DNA from: JAFAYN01 sp963733105
GTDB lineage: Bacteria; Gemmatimonadota; Gemmatimonadetes; Longimicrobiales; Longimicrobiaceae
NCBI GenBank assembly: GCA_963733105.1
Contig: CAVTCB010000016.1
Span: 124,001-188,000, forward strand
Direction: 5' to 3'
DNA length: 64,000 bases
Below, one piece after another: positions 62,143-64,000 of the stretch. The position numbers were made by a program, and so were the translations under genes. Positions within the stretch are counted from its first letter, which is position 1. Every line of letters starts with the position of its first letter. The notes beneath the pieces were generated by a model. It searched no databases and was not told the DNA's origin. It saw only the letters and a list, made by a program, of their open reading frames with translations.

Positions 62143-64000
62143 ATGCCGCGAATCGCCCGTCTGGTAGCCCTGCTGCTCCTCCTGCCCGCCCTCCCCCTGC
62201 GCGGGCAGGGGCCCGTGCCCACGCCGGCCTCCCACTTCGGCTTCGAGCCCGGCGCCGACCGCAGGCTGGCGAACTGGACCGAGCTGCTGGGCTACTACGA
62301 GAAGCTGGCCCGCGCCAGCCCGCGCGTGACGCTGGACACCCTGGGGACCACCACCCTGGGCCGTCCCTTCGTGATGCTCACCGTCACCAGCCCCGGGAAC
62401 CACGCCCGCCTCGCCGAGCTGCGCGACGTGCAGCTCCGCCTGGCCGACCCGCGCCGCGTCTCCGGCCCCGAGGAGCTGGAGCGGCTCCTGGACCGGGGGC
62501 GCACCGTGGTGCTCATCACCCAGCAGATCCACTCCACCGAGGTGGGCGCCGGGCAGATGGCCCCGCGCCTCCTGCACCGCCTGGCCTCCTCCGACGACGC
62601 GCGCGTCCGCGAGATCCTGGACAACGTCGTCCTCCTGCACGTCCCCTCGCTGAACCCCGACGGGACGGAGATGGTCTCCGACTGGTACCGCCGCTGGGTG
62701 GGCACCCCCTTCGAGGCCGCCCCCCTCCCCGCGCTGTACCACCACTACACGGGGCACGACAACAACCGCGACTGGTACGCCTTCACCCAGAAGGAGACCC
62801 AGCTCACCATAGAGAAGGCGCACAACGCCTGGCACCCGCAGATCGTCCACGACGTGCACCAGATGGGGAGCAACGGCGCCCGCATCTTCGTCCCCCCGTA
62901 CGTGGACCCGGTGGAGCCCAACGTGGACCCGCTCCTGGTCTCCGCCCTCAACCAGCTCGGCACCTACATGGCCGCCGAGCTCACCACCCAGGGGAAGACC
63001 GGCGTGGTGGTGAACGCCCAGTACGACATGTACACCCCCGCCCGCGCCTACCAGCACTACCACGGCGGCGTGCGCATCCTCACCGAGACCGCCTCCGCCC
63101 GCATGGCCACCCCCATCGTCGTCCGCCCCGAGCAGCTGCGCGGCGAGCGGGGCTTCGACGCGCGCAGGCGGAGCTGGAACTTCCCCGCGCCCTGGCCCGG
63201 CGGGGAGTGGGGGCTCCCGCAGATCGTGGACTACATGGAGTCCGGGGCCATGGCGCTGCTCACCAACGCCGCCCGCAACCGGCGCTTCTGGCTGGAGAAC
63301 TTCCACCGCGTCAACCGCCGCGCCGTGGACCGCTGGCCCGAGTGGCCGCACGCCTGGGTGATCCCCGCCGGGCAGGCCAACGGCAAGGGCGTGGACGCCG
63401 TGCTCCGCATCCTGCGCCTGGGCGACGTGGAGGTGCACCGCGCGCAGGCCGCCTTCACCGCCGGGGGGCGCCAGTTCCCCGCGGGGAGCTGGGTGGTCCC
63501 CATGGGCCAGCCCTACGCCTCCTTCGCGCAGACCCTGCTGGAGCGGCAGGACTACCCCCGCATGGTGGACTACCCCGGCGGCCCCCCCACCCGCCCCTAC
63601 GACGTCACCGCCCACACCCTCCCCCTCCTCATGGACGTGGAGGCCGTCCCCGTGCGCGAGCCCGTGGGCGCGGCCCTGGGCGGCGTGGTCCCCGCGCCCG
63701 AGCTGCGCTACGAGGCCCCCGCCTGGCTGCGCGGGCGCGGCGCCCCGCGCATCGGCGTCTACAAGTCGTGGGCGGAGCCGATGTCCGAGGGGTGGACGCG
63801 CTGGACGCTGGACCGCCACGGCATCCGCTACGACACCCTCCACGACGCCGACGTGCGGCGCGGCGGCCTGGCCCGCCGCTACGACGTGATCCTCTTCCAG
63901 GACCAGCCCATGGCGTCCATCCTGAACGGCTTCCCCGCCCGCACCATGCCGGAGCCGTACGCCGGTGGGCTGGGGGAGGAGGGCGCCGCCGCCGTCCGCG
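62143..64000 (+). CDS. M14 zinc carboxypeptidase (3' end outside window)
   Basis: At least 619 residues are present and the gene is cut at the window edge. Signal peptide, then the M14 fold: H130 and E133 in QQIHSTEVGAGQM, NPDGTEMVSDWY, the second histidine in IVHDVHQMGSNG and the glutamate in ILTETASARMA. It then has a C-terminal region of unknown role. It continues the peptide-degradation series. GGAGAG precedes the ATG at 62143. Confidence 0.85.
   Translation, partial: MPRIARLVALLLLLPALPLRGQGPVPTPASHFGFEPGADRRLANWTELLGYYEKLARASPRVTLDTLGTTTLGRPFVMLTVTSPGNHARLAELRDVQLRLADPRRVSGPEELERLLDRGRTVVLITQQIHSTEVGAGQMAPRLLHRLASSDDARVREILDNVVLLHVPSLNPDGTEMVSDWYRRWVGTPFEAAPLPALYHHYTGHDNNRDWYAFTQKETQLTIEKAHNAWHPQIVHDVHQMGSNGARIFVPPYVDPVEPNVDPLLVSALNQLGTYMAAELTTQGKTGVVVNAQYDMYTPARAYQHYHGGVRILTETASARMATPIVVRPEQLRGERGFDARRRSWNFPAPWPGGEWGLPQIVDYMESGAMALLTNAARNRRFWLENFHRVNRRAVDRWPEWPHAWVIPAGQANGKGVDAVLRILRLGDVEVHRAQAAFTAGGRQFPAGSWVVPMGQPYASFAQTLLERQDYPRMVDYPGGPPTRPYDVTAHTLPLLMDVEAVPVREPVGAALGGVVPAPELRYEAPAWLRGRGAPRIGVYKSWAEPMSEGWTRWTLDRHGIRYDTLHDADVRRGGLARRYDVILFQDQPMASILNGFPARTMPEPYAGGLGEEGAAAVR

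Overview
The window is a very GC-rich bacterial chromosome segment, roughly 70% G+C by eye. GTG and TTG starts are common, a SusC/SusD pair is present, and many lipoproteins and Zn-peptidases are encoded. The gene content and the repeated C-rich hairpins between genes suggest Gemmatimonadota, probably a Longimicrobium relative. That is an inference; no rRNA or tRNA gene is present to confirm it.

Region 1 (1-8403) is a phage-derived island. On the minus strand it carries a siphophage-type tail module: tail terminator, tail tube, and a tail chaperone with a T TTT TTC slippery site whose -1 frame stays open to the window edge. An Ogr/Delta-like zinc-finger gene lies upstream of the module. A divergent XRE repressor and ImmA protease form the switch. 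On the plus strand follow a vanadium haloperoxidase with an acidic Ser/Thr repeat tail, a graspetide-type ATP-grasp ligase, a second Ogr/Delta-like gene and two small membrane proteins. Three promoter-plus-hairpin units with a conserved CGGCACAGCG loop precede these transcription units.

Region 2 (8700-17000) holds fadI and the suf Fe-S operon, in transcription order sufC-sufB-sufD-Rieske-sufS-sufU-NYN, behind a promoter with a Fur-box-like palindrome at its start site. sufD is frameshifted.

Region 3 (17000-23300) holds a patatin phospholipase, a collagen-like DUF4394 lipoprotein, and three genes sharing a near-identical upstream element: a DUF922 protease and two paralogous small lipoproteins with GTGH repeats. 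A TPR protein and a frameshifted flavin oxidoreductase follow.

Region 4 (23300-49100) is housekeeping and accessory content. It includes GlnRS with a Yqey tail, envelope peptidases, a PheT-like tRNA-binding protein, a serine hydrolase, an SDR-cupin pair, a VapBC45-like toxin-antitoxin pair, a large zincin, a MarR-GNAT fusion, a lytic transglycosylase, a degenerate HD-GYP protein, a broken dynamin-like GTPase, a GT87 enzyme, a methyltransferase and an M20 peptidase.

Region 5 (49145-51654) pairs a double-glycine-leader peptide gene, which has an in-frame TGA, with a divergent LytS-type kinase and LytTR regulator. The intergenic DNA carries 21-bp-periodic repeats.

Region 6 (51665-64000) is one long plus-strand series: SusC, SusD, a broken lipoprotein, a second haloperoxidase-like lipoprotein, cyanophycinase, M20 peptidase, D-amino-acid aminotransferase and M14 carboxypeptidase. 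It reads as a peptide-utilisation locus.

Two window-wide patterns matter to a reader. Four copies of a structured element sit only between convergent genes, and their stems differ by compensatory changes. At least six otherwise good genes are broken by small indels, mostly apparent single-base insertions, which may be sequence errors.
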